Of a stretch of 8,783 nucleotides of DNA, positions 1 through 7,565 are shown one piece after another. A program made the position numbers and the translations under genes. Below the pieces are notes generated by a model that saw nothing but the letters and a program-made list of their open reading frames with translations, did not search any database and was not told the DNA's origin. The stretch comes from Bacteroidia bacterium (lineage in GTDB: Bacteria > Bacteroidota > Bacteroidia > NS11-12g > UBA9320), in contig JAKMFK010000289.1 in NCBI GenBank assembly GCA_022425465.1, positions 1 through 8,783 of the forward strand, read 5' to 3'. Each line of letters starts with the position of its first letter. Positions within the stretch are counted from its first letter, which is position 1.

Positions 1-637
1 AGCATTCAAAACGATTGATGAGGATACGCTATTTATGAAGGCAGATACATTTATTGATTATGCAGATACGACTAACAACAAAAAAAGACTTCTAATTGCT
101 TTTCATTCAGTTAGAATGTATAAGTCAGATATTCAAGCTTATTCAGATTCTTTAGCTTATAATTTTTCAGATAGTTCAATTGGTTTTTTTCAAGAACCTA
201 TTTTATGGACAGATAGTAATCAGATTACTGGAGATACAATCGTGGTCTATAGAAATAAGTTAGGGATTAAATATATGGATGTTACTAATAATGGGCTGGT
301 TATTGAAAAAGATCAAAATGGTCTCTTTAATCAAATATCGGGCAGAAATATAAAAGCAACTTTTGACTCAAGTAGACTCAATAAGATTTATGTTGATGGA
401 AATGCACAAAGCATTTATTATGCTCTTGAAGACTCAACACATTATTCTGGGGTAAATGAAGTTTTTTGTGGGAGCATGGTTGTTGCTCTTGATTCTAATC
501 GAGTTAGGACGATTAAGTTTATGGCTCAGCCGAAGGCTGTTTTTTATCCGCTTGAAAAGTTTCCTAAATCAAAAAGCAGAGTTCCTGGTTTTAAATGGAA
601 GAGTGCACTTAAACCTCAAAAAATAAATTTTTTATAA
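1..637 (+). CDS. OstA-like LPS-transport family protein, C-terminal part (5' end outside window)
   Basis: The reading frame is open to the left edge (first full codon at base 2) and ends at TAA 635-637, so about 211 C-terminal residues are present. The ATG at base 35 is internal: the codons before it read DEDTLFMKADTF, the typical 'DTL-x-x-x-AD-T' repeat of Bacteroidota OstA-like proteins. Further family-like segments follow: a V-x-x-Y-K-S-D-I-Q / SDSLAY stretch, 'PILWTDSNQITGDTI', 'NQISGRNIKATF', 'VDGNAQSIYY', and a C-terminal 'GFKWKSALKP'. The repeated beta-strand pattern fits the LptA/OstA beta-jellyroll fold, which bridges LPS from inner to outer membrane in the periplasm. That role is inferred from the family. 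The desaturase follows after 23 bases on the same strand, so read-through is possible. The family call is fairly sure; whether it acts as LptA itself is not shown here. Confidence 0.82.
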   Translation, partial: AFKTIDEDTLFMKADTFIDYADTTNNKKRLLIAFHSVRMYKSDIQAYSDSLAYNFSDSSIGFFQEPILWTDSNQITGDTIVVYRNKLGIKYMDVTNNGLVIEKDQNGLFNQISGRNIKATFDSSRLNKIYVDGNAQSIYYALEDSTHYSGVNEVFCGSMVVALDSNRVRTIKFMAQPKAVFYPLEKFPKSKSRVPGFKWKSALKPQKINFL

Positions 638-642
638 TTGAT

Positions 643-650
643 TACATTTG
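643..650 (+). promoter_or_regulatory. Candidate Bacteroidota -7 promoter element before the desaturase
   Basis: TACATTTG matches the Bacteroidota sigma-A -7 consensus TAnnTTTG exactly and sits in the 23-base gap between the OstA-like stop and the desaturase ATG at 661. No TTTG or TTG is seen at the expected -33 spacing. A start site a few bases downstream would leave only a very short leader. It may be a weak internal promoter or a chance match in AT-rich DNA. Confidence 0.33.
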
Positions 651-660
651 TTGCCAATAA

Positions 661-1767
661 ATGAAAAACACTGCTATAACCACATTACCAAAATTTAAAT
701 CTGCCGCTGGAAGTAATTTTAGCAAGGAGTTAAGAGCAAACGTTGAAAGTTACTTTAAAAAAGCAGACATTTCTAAGTTCGCAAATGGAGCGTTAAAATT
801 TAAAGCCGTTTTACTATTAGTTAGTTTTTTTGGTGCCTATTTTTTGGTTTTATTTTCAGGTTGGTCTGCATGGTTAGTTTGGTCACTTTGCATTTTCTTA
901 GGAATAGTAAAAGCTGGAATTGGTATGGGTTTGATGCATGACGCAAATCATGGATCATTTTCAAAAAACAGAATAGTCAATAAGATATTTAGCTACACTG
1001 CCGATTTTTTAGGAGTGAGTTCAAGCAATTGGGTAAATCAGCACAATAAACTTCACCACACTTACACCAATATATATGAGCACGATGAAGATGTAAATGG
1101 CAAAGGACTTTTTAGATTCACTAAAGACGCCCCACGTCGTAAAATGCACCGTTTTCAGCATATTTACTGGACTTTATTTTATGGTTTTTTAACCATAGGT
1201 TGGTTTTTTGCGGATATTTCTGCGTATTCTAAATACAGAAAAAAGGGTTTAAATAAGAAACAAGGTGCAGAAAAAATAAAAGAAGTGACCACCATCATAT
1301 TCTTTAAGCTATTATACGTTTTTTACATGTTTGTCTTGCCGTATTTGGTTTTAGATTTCGCTTTTTGGCAAGTCATTATAGGGGTGTTTACTTTGGAATT
1401 CGTTGCAGGAATGATATTGTCAGTTATATTTCAAATGGCTCACGTAGTAGATAAATTTGATTTATCAAATCATGATAAATTTGATGGTACAACAAAAGAC
1501 GAATGGACAGTTCATCAAATACACAACACCTTTGATTTTGCAGTCAAAAATAAAGTCGTTACATGGTATTGTGGAGGGTTAAACTTCCAGGTAATTCATC
1601 ATCTATTTCCGACCATATCTCATGCTCATTATCCTAAACTATATGAGATTGTAAAGGAAACAGCTCGAAAACATGGTGTAAATTACCAAGAATTCAAAAC
1701 CTTTAGAGAAGCCTTTATTTCTCATTTAGTTTTCTTAAAGAAACTGGGCAGCACTCAGTTTGCCTAA
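661..1767 (+). CDS. Membrane fatty acid desaturase, front-end (delta-5/6-like, COG3239) type
   Basis: A 368-residue integral membrane di-iron desaturase that would insert a double bond into an acyl chain using O2 and an electron donor. All three histidine boxes are visible: HDANH (residues 93-97), HNKLHH (128-133, H-x3-x-HH) and QVIHH (310-314). The glutamine opening the third box is typical of front-end (linoleoyl-CoA/delta-6-like) desaturases rather than HxxHH delta-9 enzymes. Hydrophobic segments lie near 46-66, 68-90, 213-233 and 236-258, giving the usual paired helices on both sides of the second box. There is no N-terminal cytochrome b5 domain, so an external ferredoxin or cytochrome must supply electrons. 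Length is normal and the chain looks intact. ATG 661 is the first start after the preceding stop; there is no Shine-Dalgarno sequence. Substrate and regiospecificity cannot be told from sequence. Confidence 0.9.
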   Translation: MKNTAITTLPKFKSAAGSNFSKELRANVESYFKKADISKFANGALKFKAVLLLVSFFGAYFLVLFSGWSAWLVWSLCIFLGIVKAGIGMGLMHDANHGSFSKNRIVNKIFSYTADFLGVSSSNWVNQHNKLHHTYTNIYEHDEDVNGKGLFRFTKDAPRRKMHRFQHIYWTLFYGFLTIGWFFADISAYSKYRKKGLNKKQGAEKIKEVTTIIFFKLLYVFYMFVLPYLVLDFAFWQVIIGVFTLEFVAGMILSVIFQMAHVVDKFDLSNHDKFDGTTKDEWTVHQIHNTFDFAVKNKVVTWYCGGLNFQVIHHLFPTISHAHYPKLYEIVKETARKHGVNYQEFKTFREAFISHLVFLKKLGSTQFA

Positions 1768-1868
1768 ATATAAGTAGTTGTACTATTTATAAAACAGATG
1801 CGTTTATAAGTTAACGTGTTTTAAGCTCTTCTATTAAGTATTTGTTACCTCTTTTGTGGAACCTTATT

Positions 1869-4790
1869 ATGCGTATTAAACTGGTTGATTTGTCGAAATA
1901 TTCATTTTTTTTCATAGGCTTGATATTAACAGCTAAATTATTAGCTCCACCCCATACTTTAAATCAAAAACAGTCAAAAACGTGGGCCGAAATGACTTTT
2001 GATTCTATGACTGTAGATGAAAGATTGGCTCAATTATTTATGATTGAGGTAAGACCAACCTATGGACCAAAACATTTAGCAAATGTTGAAAAAGCAATTC
2101 GTGATCATCAAGTGGGCGGGGTTATTTTCTTTAAAGGAAACCCTACAGAACAAGTTAGGTTAACAAATCGATTTCAAGCGTTAAGTAAAACTAAGATGCT
2201 CGTAGCTATAGATGGAGAATGGGGTTTAGCTATGCGATTATCAAATACTATTTCGTATCCCTATCAACTCGGTTTAGGGAGTATTTCAGACAATAAAATT
2301 ATTTATGAAATGGGAAGGGAAGTGGGTCGACAGTGCAAACGGATGGGAATTCACGTAAACTTTGCTCCTGTTATTGATGTAAATAACAATCCCAACAATC
2401 CAGTAATAAACTATCGATCTTTTGGTGAAGATCCCATGAAGGTTAGCGAGAAAGGTTGGGCGTATGCCAAAGGGATGCAAGATGAGGGAATTATTGCATG
2501 TGCTAAACATTTTCCAGGACATGGTGATACAGATGTAGATTCACATAAGGATTTACCTGTAATAAATCATGATATTGATAGACTTAAAGCCATTGAATTT
2601 AAACCATTTGAGTATTTAATTGATAAAGGTGTAATGTCAGTGATGACAGCTCATTTATTTATTCCAGCTATTGATAGTTCTAAAAATATAGCAATGAGTA
2701 TTTCAGACAAAGCAATTAACGGTTTGTTGAGAAGGGAGTTTGGTTTCAAGGGGCTCTCCTTTACAGATGCATTGAATATGCAGGGTGTAGCAAAATATCA
2801 TCCTAATGGTGAATTGGAATTGAAAGCACTCATGGCGGGTAACGATATTTTGTTAGCTCCAGGAGATATACCCAAAGCGAAAAAGCTAATTAAAGAAGCA
2901 ATGGCTGAAGGTCGGCTTAGTGAGGATTATGTTTGGGGCAAGGTTCATAAAATTTTGAATTATAAACACGCTATGGGGCTGAATGAATTTACTCCAATCT
3001 CAGAACATAATGTTATCAAAGATTTAAACAACACTTCAGCACAGTATGTAAATTATCAATTAGTTGAGCAAGAGATGTGTCTTTTAAATGACACGAATTC
3101 AATTATACCCATAAGAAATACAAGTGATAAATCGATTTTATCTATTGCCATAGGAAACGGAACGATCAATACGTTTCAAAAAGAATTAAAAAAACTTAGT
3201 GATGCGAAGTTAAAAACCATTAGTAAAAATGCGACGGACATACAATTCAATGCCTTAAAAAACGCAACAAATCAACATGATTTAGTTATTGTTTCACTCC
3301 ATAATACAAGCAAATATCCACCCAATTTTGGCATCACCAATCAGACTGCAAAATTTTTAAATCATATTGGACGAAAATCAAATGTCATATTGGTTGATTT
3401 TGGCAATCCTTACAACCTAAAAAAATTCAGTAGTCAAAATGCTGTTCTTGTTGCTTATGAAGATCAGAAAGCTCATCATATAAAAGCAGCTCAAGCAATT
3501 TTTGGTATTCATGCTATAAGTGGGAGTCTTCCAGTTTCTATTGGACCATATTACAAGGCTTCAATGGGTAAAAAAACAATTGCAATTCAAGAACTTTCTC
3601 AAGGAATACCAGAAGAAGTGGGTATGTCAAGTGAAAAATTAAAACAAATAGACAATATTGCTAATCAAGCTGTAAGAACGAGAGCAACTCCAGGTTGCCA
3701 GGTTCTTGTGGTTAAGGATGGACGAGTAGTATACGATAAGGGTTTTGGAAGTCATACATTTAGAAACACGTCTAAAGTTAAAAAGACAGATTTATACGAT
3801 ATAGCATCCATCACAAAAGTGGCCGCAACTACTTTGTCACTAATGAAACTTCAAGAAGAAGGAGAGCTATCTATAAATGACAAAATGGTGAAGTATTTAC
3901 CAGAGTTGATAGGCACAAGCAAGTCTCATATGACTATTAAAATGGTTTTAGAGCACAAGGCTGGATTAAAAAGCTGGATACCATTTTATAAAAGTACGAT
4001 TACGGACACATTTGTATTTGATTCAATATATTCAAATACGGCTTCTGATTCTCACACCTATGTTGGTAATGAGTTATATATGCTAACATCATATAAGAAA
4101 CAGATAAGAAAAGAAATTTTAAATTCAGAATTAGGTACGATTGGCAAGTACAAATACAGTGATTTAGGGATGATATTAATGAAAGACTTAATTGAGCGAA
4201 TTACTGGAGTTGCAATGGAATATTACGTAGATTCTGTATTTTATCGACCACTGGGTATAGAGAGAATGACTTATTTACCTCTAAATAAATTTGATAAATC
4301 ATCAGTTATTCCAACGTCCATTAGTCCCGATATGAGAGATGGCCTTGTGCATGGTTTTGTTCACGATCCTGCAGCAGCCATGTTGGGTGGAGTATCGGGT
4401 CATGCAGGATTATTTAGCAACTCAAAATCTTTGGCAATTCTAATGAAAATGCTATTGAATGGTGGAGTATATAATGGAAAAAGATACTTAGAAAAGGAGA
4501 CGATAACGCAATTTACAGCTAAACAATCACGTGATTCAAGAAGAGGAATTGGATGGGACAAACCAGAATTTAATAAACGATATATTAATTTGGCTTCAGA
4601 TTATGCTTCTTCTTCTTGTTTTGGTCACACTGGTTTTACGGGGACCATGGTTTGGGCTGACCCTAAATATGATTTGATATATGTGTTTTTAAGTAATCGG
4701 GTATATCCAAGTCAAGAAAACAAAAAATTATTAAGACAGAATGTACGAACAGATATCATGGATGTAATTTATGAGAGTTTTTTATACTAG
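1869..4790 (+). CDS. Exported fusion: NagZ-type GH3 beta-N-acetylglucosaminidase + beta-lactamase-fold serine hydrolase
   Basis: A 973-residue protein with two enzymes in one chain. I chose ATG 1869 because it gives a normal signal peptide (MRIKLVDLSKY then hydrophobic SFFFIGLILTAKLLA); an in-frame TTG at 1842 would add nine residues and spoil it. Residues about 40-375 are a GH3 barrel: DGEWGLAMRL (115-124), the NagZ signature KHFPGHGDTDVDSH (213-226) with the Asp224/His226 acid-base dyad, and SFTDALNM with predicted nucleophile Asp300. Residues about 390-570 resemble the GH3 C-terminal alpha/beta domain. Residues about 585-973 are a class C beta-lactamase/AmpH/AmiE-like domain with S647-I-T-K650, Y763-S-D765 and H920-T-G922. 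By family, the first half removes GlcNAc from muropeptides and the second could be a muramyl-peptide amidase, esterase or DD-peptidase; its substrate is unknown. Both active sites look intact. Likely periplasmic. No clear TAnnTTTG promoter is seen in the 101-base gap upstream. Confidence 0.88.
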   Translation: MRIKLVDLSKYSFFFIGLILTAKLLAPPHTLNQKQSKTWAEMTFDSMTVDERLAQLFMIEVRPTYGPKHLANVEKAIRDHQVGGVIFFKGNPTEQVRLTNRFQALSKTKMLVAIDGEWGLAMRLSNTISYPYQLGLGSISDNKIIYEMGREVGRQCKRMGIHVNFAPVIDVNNNPNNPVINYRSFGEDPMKVSEKGWAYAKGMQDEGIIACAKHFPGHGDTDVDSHKDLPVINHDIDRLKAIEFKPFEYLIDKGVMSVMTAHLFIPAIDSSKNIAMSISDKAINGLLRREFGFKGLSFTDALNMQGVAKYHPNGELELKALMAGNDILLAPGDIPKAKKLIKEAMAEGRLSEDYVWGKVHKILNYKHAMGLNEFTPISEHNVIKDLNNTSAQYVNYQLVEQEMCLLNDTNSIIPIRNTSDKSILSIAIGNGTINTFQKELKKLSDAKLKTISKNATDIQFNALKNATNQHDLVIVSLHNTSKYPPNFGITNQTAKFLNHIGRKSNVILVDFGNPYNLKKFSSQNAVLVAYEDQKAHHIKAAQAIFGIHAISGSLPVSIGPYYKASMGKKTIAIQELSQGIPEEVGMSSEKLKQIDNIANQAVRTRATPGCQVLVVKDGRVVYDKGFGSHTFRNTSKVKKTDLYDIASITKVAATTLSLMKLQEEGELSINDKMVKYLPELIGTSKSHMTIKMVLEHKAGLKSWIPFYKSTITDTFVFDSIYSNTASDSHTYVGNELYMLTSYKKQIRKEILNSELGTIGKYKYSDLGMILMKDLIERITGVAMEYYVDSVFYRPLGIERMTYLPLNKFDKSSVIPTSISPDMRDGLVHGFVHDPAAAMLGGVSGHAGLFSNSKSLAILMKMLLNGGVYNGKRYLEKETITQFTAKQSRDSRRGIGWDKPEFNKRYINLASDYASSSCFGHTGFTGTMVWADPKYDLIYVFLSNRVYPSQENKKLLRQNVRTDIMDVIYESFLY

Positions 4791-4805
4791 TTTATTTATA
4801 TAACA

Positions 4806-4813
4806 TAGATTTG
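4806..4813 (+). promoter_or_regulatory. Candidate -7 promoter element for the DUF4197 lipoprotein
   Basis: TAGATTTG matches TAnnTTTG exactly, lies between the GH3-fusion stop (4788-4790) and the lipoprotein ATG (4833), and would place a start site near 4820, leaving a leader of roughly a dozen bases. No convincing -33 TTTG is present at the usual distance (the region reads mostly T and A). It suggests the lipoprotein can be transcribed separately from the gene before it. Confidence 0.42.
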
Positions 4814-4832
4814 TACCCTAAAATACACCACT

Positions 4833-5561
4833 ATGAAAAAATATATTTTCTTTTTATTGTTATCATTTATTTTTACTTCATGTGACGAAATTCTTGATGT
4901 TTTAGCCACTGCAAGTACAACCACTTCTGGTATTAGTCAGTCTGAGGCTTCATCAGGATTAAAGCAAGCATTAGAAGTTGGGGTAAATGCTGGAACTTCA
5001 TTTTTGGGCAAAACAGATGGCTTTTTAGGTAATAATGCATATAAAATTTTATTACCACAAGAAGTTCAAAACGCAGTTTCAAAAATTAAAGGAAACCCAA
5101 TTACCAATCGATTAGCGGGACCTTATTTAGATAAATTAGTAACCGCAATGAATAGAGGTGCAGAAAATGCGATGGTTGAGGCTAAACCCATATTTGTTAA
5201 TGCGATTAAGTCAATGAGTATTTCTGACGCTATTTCTATTGTCACAGGTGGAGATGGAGCAGCCACAAAGTATTTACAAAGAACCACTTCTAGCCAGTTG
5301 AAAGAAAAATTTTATCCTGTTATCAAAACATCGTTAGAGCAAGTGAAAGTCAATGAACCATGGACAAAGGTGAGTTCTGCTTATAACACAGTAATGGGCA
5401 AAAAAGTTGAAACAGATTTAAATGATTATGTAACATCTAAAGCCATGACAGCCTTATTTACTCAGATCAAGAAAGAAGAAGACAAGATTAGATCCAATCC
5501 AATATCAAGAACAACAGATCTTTTGAAAAAGGTTTTTGGTTACGCTAATAGCCAAAAATAA
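4833..5561 (+). CDS. DUF4197 family lipoprotein
   Basis: A 242-residue exported lipoprotein. MKK is followed by a hydrophobic stretch and the lipobox F-T-S-C with Cys17 as the lipidated residue. The mature part begins D-E, two acids directly after the cysteine, somewhat like the acid-rich surface-export signals of Bacteroidota lipoproteins, though without a convincing full consensus. The body matches DUF4197 as I know it: SGLKQALEVGVNAGTSFLGKTDGF (45-68), ILLPQEVQNAV (72-82), 'MNRGAENAMVEAKPIFVNAI' (105-124), MSISDAISIVTGGDGAATKYL (near 127-147) and a C-terminal KAMTALFTQIKKEED ending in DLLKKVFGY. It is predicted largely alpha-helical. The family has no established function known to me. Its gene ends 12 bases before the end of the convergent pgk. 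Confidence 0.85.
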   Translation: MKKYIFFLLLSFIFTSCDEILDVLATASTTTSGISQSEASSGLKQALEVGVNAGTSFLGKTDGFLGNNAYKILLPQEVQNAVSKIKGNPITNRLAGPYLDKLVTAMNRGAENAMVEAKPIFVNAIKSMSISDAISIVTGGDGAATKYLQRTTSSQLKEKFYPVIKTSLEQVKVNEPWTKVSSAYNTVMGKKVETDLNDYVTSKAMTALFTQIKKEEDKIRSNPISRTTDLLKKVFGYANSQK

Positions 5562-5573
5562 TGAAGGGTAGTT

Positions 5574-6761
5574 CTAATCTTCAATAGCAACTATCCCGGG
5601 TAATTTTTTCCCTTCGAAATATTCAAGCAAGGCTCCTCCGCCAGTTGAAACATAACTTACTTGATTTGTATATTTAAACTTTTTAACAGCGGCACTACTA
5701 TCTCCACCACCTATTAGAGAAAATGCACCGTTTGTTGTTGCTTTAGCTACGGCTTCTGCTATTGATTTGGTACCATTTTCGTAGGAAGACATCTCAAAGA
5801 CTCCCATAGGACCATTCCATAAAATAGTTTTAGATTGAGCAAGAACTTTAGTAAAGGCTATTATGGCGTTTTCTCCAATATCTAACCCCATCCACCCTTC
5901 AGGTATTTGGTCACTTTGACAGTTTTGTGTGTTTGCCTTATTATCAAAATGATCAGCTATTACACTATCTTGAGGTAGGTGAATATGAACATTTTTCTCA
6001 TTAGCTTCTTCAAGTATTTCACGACAAGTTTCAACGCGTTCTTCTTCAAATAAAGAGCCACCAATTGTTCCACCTTGAGCACACTTGAAGGTATATGCCA
6101 TCCCACCACCAATAATGATATGGTCTGCTATGTTTAATAGGTTCTGAATAATCAAAATTTTATCGCTCACTTTCGCGCCTCCAACAATTGCCGTAAATGG
6201 CCTTTTAGGATCTTTTAACAACATAGACGCATTTTGAATTTCTTTTGTCATTAAATACCCAAAACATTTATCTTGAAAGTGATTAGCTATGACAGCTGTG
6301 CTTGCATGAGACCTGTGAGCAGTTCCAAACGCATCATTAACATAAATATCGCCATGTTGAGACAGAGTTTTTGTAAATCCATTATCACCATCGGTTTCTT
6401 CTGTATAAAAGCGTAAGTTTTCAAGCAAATGAATCGAGCCAATTTTTAGATTTTTACTCGTATTAATAGCATCTTGAGATATGCAGTCATCAGAAAAAAC
6501 GACGTTTGCACCAGTTAATGCCTTCAAATGTGAAACGAGGTGTTGTAGGGAAAATTTACTTTCAGGACCATTCTTGGGCCTACCAAGATGCGACATTAAA
6601 ACCACAGAACCGCCATCGTTAAGTATTTTTTGAATAGTGGGTAGTGATGCAGTCATTCTGCTATCGTCTTGAATCACATAAGATTCATCAAGAGGAACAT
6701 TATAGTCAACCCGGATTAATGCTCTTTTTCCTCTAAATGAAAATGTTTCTACGGTTTTCAT
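5574..6761 (-). CDS. pgk: Phosphoglycerate kinase
   Basis: A 395-residue cytoplasmic enzyme that interconverts 1,3-bisphosphoglycerate + ADP and 3-phosphoglycerate + ATP in glycolysis. The length is normal for bacterial PGK. Substrate-side motifs in the N-terminal lobe: RVDYNVP (17-23), Arg35, SHLGRP (57-62), LLENLRF (112-118) and GTAHRSHAS (146-154). Nucleotide-side motifs in the C-terminal lobe: GGAKVSDK (194-201), GGGMAYTF (218-225), WNGPMGVFE (315-323), GGGDSSAA (351-358) and TGGGALLEYFEGKKLPG (373-389). All key residues appear present. The start ATG (6759-6761) shares one base with the TAA stop of the upstream isomerase gene, so the two are almost surely co-transcribed and probably translationally coupled. 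No separate pgk promoter is visible at this junction. The 3' end faces the DUF4197 gene with a 12-base gap. Confidence 0.98.
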   Translation of the reverse strand: MKTVETFSFRGKRALIRVDYNVPLDESYVIQDDSRMTASLPTIQKILNDGGSVVLMSHLGRPKNGPESKFSLQHLVSHLKALTGANVVFSDDCISQDAINTSKNLKIGSIHLLENLRFYTEETDGDNGFTKTLSQHGDIYVNDAFGTAHRSHASTAVIANHFQDKCFGYLMTKEIQNASMLLKDPKRPFTAIVGGAKVSDKILIIQNLLNIADHIIIGGGMAYTFKCAQGGTIGGSLFEEERVETCREILEEANEKNVHIHLPQDSVIADHFDNKANTQNCQSDQIPEGWMGLDIGENAIIAFTKVLAQSKTILWNGPMGVFEMSSYENGTKSIAEAVAKATTNGAFSLIGGGDSSAAVKKFKYTNQVSYVSTGGGALLEYFEGKKLPGIVAIED

Positions 6762-7492
6762 TATTTCAATTCAGAAAATGTTTTGGAAGCATCAAAGCTT
6801 TCAGCGGCTTCACCCACTCTTTCTATTTCAACACCATTGATAAATATAGGATCAAGTGGCATATCTCTTCCATCTCGAGGAGCGTTTGCAATATCTAGAA
6901 CAACATCCATTCCTTCAATAACATGACCAAAAACCGAATGTCTACCATCAAGATGAGGTGTTGGAGCTACTGTGATAAAAAACTGACTTCCGTTAGTTCC
7001 TGGTCCAGCATTTGCCATTGAAAGAATCCCCGGTTTATCGTGTCTTAGTTCTGGGTGAAACTCATCTTTGAACGAATATCCTGGTCCTCCCATTCCCATA
7101 CCCATTGGGTCTCCTCCTTGAATCATAAAGTTAGGGATAACTCTGTGAAATGTTATTCCGTCATAATAGGGGGTGTTTTTTGATTTTGCTTCGTTAGCTA
7201 TTTTACCTTCTGCTAAACCAACAAAGTTAGCTACCGTTAGAGGCGTTTTTTCAAACTCTAATGATATAACTACTGCTCCCTTTGAAGTATTCATTTTTGC
7301 ATATAGACCATTTTCCATTTTTGTATTATTGATTGTGTTATTATTGTTTAATTGATTAGAATCGGTTCGAACTTTGGTAGTGTTTTCAGCAGTTTTTGAT
7401 ATTTTTTCTTTCACATTGCTATGAGTTTTAGAGTTACATCCCCAGGTCATAAATAATGATAGTGCGATGTATAGAAGTAATTCTTTTTTCAT
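6761..7492 (-). CDS. Exported cyclophilin-type peptidyl-prolyl cis-trans isomerase (probable lipoprotein)
   Basis: A 243-residue cyclophilin that would speed proline isomerisation in proteins outside the cytoplasm. ATG 7492 is preferred over an in-frame ATG at 7507 because it opens directly with [14 protein letters not shown], a signal peptide, and because the candidate -7 element at 7518-7525 would leave almost no leader for the 7507 start. A cysteine at residue 19 follows T-W-G; this is a poor lipobox (Trp at -2), so lipidation is likely but not certain. A polar Asn/Lys/Thr-rich linker (about 20-60) follows. The cyclophilin domain spans about 63-230: [14 protein letters not shown] (115-128) with catalytic Arg117 and Gln125, '[20 protein letters not shown]' (155-174), and [10 protein letters not shown] (180-189). 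His180 stands where human CypA has Trp121. The gene overlaps pgk by one base (TAATG). Confidence 0.93.
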   Translation of the reverse strand: MKKELLLYIALSLFMTWGCNSKTHSNVKEKISKTAENTTKVRTDSNQLNNNNTINNTKMENGLYAKMNTSKGAVVISLEFEKTPLTVANFVGLAEGKIANEAKSKNTPYYDGITFHRVIPNFMIQGGDPMGMGMGGPGYSFKDEFHPELRHDKPGILSMANAGPGTNGSQFFITVAPTPHLDGRHSVFGHVIEGMDVVLDIANAPRDGRDMPLDPIFINGVEIERVGEAAESFDASKTFSELK

Positions 7493-7517
7493 AATTGATA
7501 GTATCAAAATAGGTGTA

Positions 7518-7548
7518 CAAATTTAAGACATGTCTTTTCTTGATAAAA
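7518..7548 (-). promoter_or_regulatory. Probable promoter for the isomerase-pgk unit
   Basis: Read on the - strand, TTTT (7548-7545), a spacer of exactly 19 bases, then TAAATTTG (7525-7518). This fits the Bacteroidota pattern TTTG-N19-TAnnTTTG with one mismatch in the -33 box and a perfect -7 box. The start site would fall near 7510, giving a leader of about 18 bases to ATG 7492. It lies in the 73-base divergent region shared with the SRPBCC-GyrI gene, for which I see no clear promoter. Confidence 0.5.
7525..7536. repeat. 12-bp perfect palindrome in the divergent promoter spacer (possible operator)
   Basis: AAGACATGTCTT is a perfect palindrome lying between the -33 and -7 boxes of the - strand promoter and about 30 bases upstream of the SRPBCC-GyrI ATG. 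A dimeric regulator could bind here and affect both genes, but roughly two such palindromes are expected by chance in a window this size, so the operator role is only a suggestion from its position. Confidence 0.3.
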
Positions 7549-7565
7549 TTTTTTATTTTTACACC

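Noticed and set aside
1787..1809. Inverted repeat TTATAAA ... TTTATAA after the desaturase
   Set aside because: The arms are purely A/T, the loop is nine bases and no T-run follows, so it is not a credible terminator and could arise by chance in AT-rich DNA.
2286..2522. 78-residue - strand open frame inside the GH3 fusion
   Set aside because: It lies opposite the conserved GH3 active-site region, has no recognisable motif or start context, and is explained by the coding of the + strand gene.
5562..5616. Possible terminator between the convergent DUF4197 and pgk genes
   Set aside because: The best pairing (GGGTAG with CTATCC) needs a G-T wobble and spans a loop of about 19 bases inside the pgk coding end; too weak to call.
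7173..7355. 60-residue + strand open frame inside the isomerase gene
   Set aside because: Antisense to the cyclophilin domain and Asn-rich linker; no family resemblance and no start signal.
7554..7561. TATTTTTA as a -7 element for the SRPBCC-GyrI gene
   Set aside because: It lacks the final G of TAnnTTTG, lies only four bases from the ATG and has no -33 box at a suitable distance (nearest TTG is 11 bases away).
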